The notes under the pieces were generated by a model. The model saw only the letters and a program-made list of their open reading frames with translations. It was not told the origin of the DNA and searched no databases. DNA of 32,444 nt from Fidelibacterota bacterium (GTDB taxonomy: Bacteria; Fidelibacterota; Marinisomatia; Marinisomatales; UBA1611), in the NCBI GenBank assembly GCA_018671775.1, contig JABHGY010000098.1, positions 1-32,444 of the forward strand, written 5' to 3'. A program made the position numbers and the translations under genes. Below, in pieces: positions 32,058 to 32,444 of this stretch. Positions within the stretch are counted from its first letter, which is position 1. Every line of letters begins with the position of its first letter.

Positions 32058-32444
32058 TCATGATTCAATTAATCGAAACCCAGCACGTTTCAATGAACGA
32101 TAAAAGCTTGAGTATATCTTTCTTTGAATTTTATAGGGAAGCTTGTCCATTGATTGTTTGCGATTAAAAGCCCCACCTCCTATAGAAATTTCCGATCCTC
32201 TGGAATAAATTTCTTTCGATGAGATTAAATAAAGTTTAACACGATCTTCGACGTGAATTGAAAGTTGAATCTCATAAGTGGCAAAATTAATTTTAGTCTC
32301 AAGGGGTTCAGTTAAAATATATCCGGACTCTGGCGCAAAATGTTTAATAGGGATTCCTTCTCTATCTAAATATTTTTTCATATTTTGAGTGGCTTCAACT
32401 TGAGAACCGTCATAAGAAAAATAGCGAACCATTCTTGGCGATTC
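32058..32444 (-). CDS. Unknown protein, probably truncated at its N-terminus by the window edge
   Basis: The frame is open to the window edge on the minus strand; a Met at 32432 could start it, but no Shine-Dalgarno or signal sequence is visible, so the true start is more likely outside. At least 124 residues are seen: a basic/aromatic start (MVRYFSYDGSQVEATQNMKKYL), alternating beta-like strands (TKINFATYEIQLSIHVEDRVKLYLIS) and a basic C-terminal helix (KIQRKIYSSFYRSLKRAGFRL). It looks like the mature part of a small envelope or lipoprotein-type protein, but no family is recognised. It is separated by 95 nt from the next minus-strand gene. Confidence 0.55.
   Translation of the reverse strand, partial: ESPRMVRYFSYDGSQVEATQNMKKYLDREGIPIKHFAPESGYILTEPLETKINFATYEIQLSIHVEDRVKLYLISSKEIYSRGSEISIGGGAFNRKQSMDKLPYKIQRKIYSSFYRSLKRAGFRLIES

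Noticed and set aside
1-32444. CRISPR arrays, insertion sequences, integrases, phage genes or a clear defence system
   Set aside because: No regularly spaced repeats, transposase or integrase motifs were found; the gene content is mostly housekeeping with envelope unknowns.

Overview
The window is a compact, AT-rich bacterial chromosome segment (estimated by eye). Genes are mostly co-oriented on the + strand, often with 0-10 nt gaps or ATGA overlaps. The envelope genes (two predicted outer-membrane beta-barrels, two candidate lipoproteins, many signal peptides) indicate a diderm bacterium. The gene mix (long IspG, FecR-barrel fusion, many TPR and coiled-coil proteins) resembles marine FCB-group bacteria such as Marinimicrobia/SAR406. 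That placement is inference; no 16S gene or database search is available here.

Layout. 1-998: the 3' end of a cation-efflux-like membrane protein and an acetolactate-decarboxylase-like lipoprotein. 1045-5668: two exported TPR proteins directly followed by ispG in its long form. 5741-8373: a small secreted protein, a 60-residue membrane protein, comM and a hotdog thioesterase. 8374-11160: a Dld-II-type FAD/Fe-S dehydrogenase. 11178-15107: an envelope cluster of a FecR-domain beta-barrel, two exported unknowns and a coiled-coil protein. 15191-15459: a long, Alu-containing SRP RNA, followed by dnaX-ybaB-recR, the same order as scr-dnaX-yaaK-recR in Bacillus. 18167-22652: pgsA, pgpA, cinA, thpR, recA, recX. 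22653-23256: a gene-poor stretch with a minus-strand tRNA-Leu(CAA), its promoter and a strong distal terminator. 23257-29931: an acyl-CoA ligase, gpsA, a lysine-rich secreted mini-protein, a DUF481-like barrel and leuS. 29961-32444 (minus strand): a RCK-type K+ channel, two coiled-coil proteins and a partial unknown.

Functionally the window joins DNA replication and recombination (dnaX, ybaB, recR, recA, recX, comM), phospholipid and isoprenoid synthesis (ispG, pgsA, pgpA, gpsA, acyl-CoA ligase, thioesterase), translation and secretion (leuS, tRNA-Leu, SRP RNA) and a set of unknown envelope proteins.

The most unusual points are: a DnaX without the usual zinc-module cysteines that carries an in-frame A_AAA_AAG slippery heptamer with a -1 stop two codons later; a paralogous coiled-coil family present at two distant loci; extreme lysine-rich exported proteins; a terminator-like hairpin whose T tract touches the leuS start codon; and a long structured trailer after tRNA-Leu. 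No CRISPR array, insertion sequence, integrase or clear foreign island was seen.
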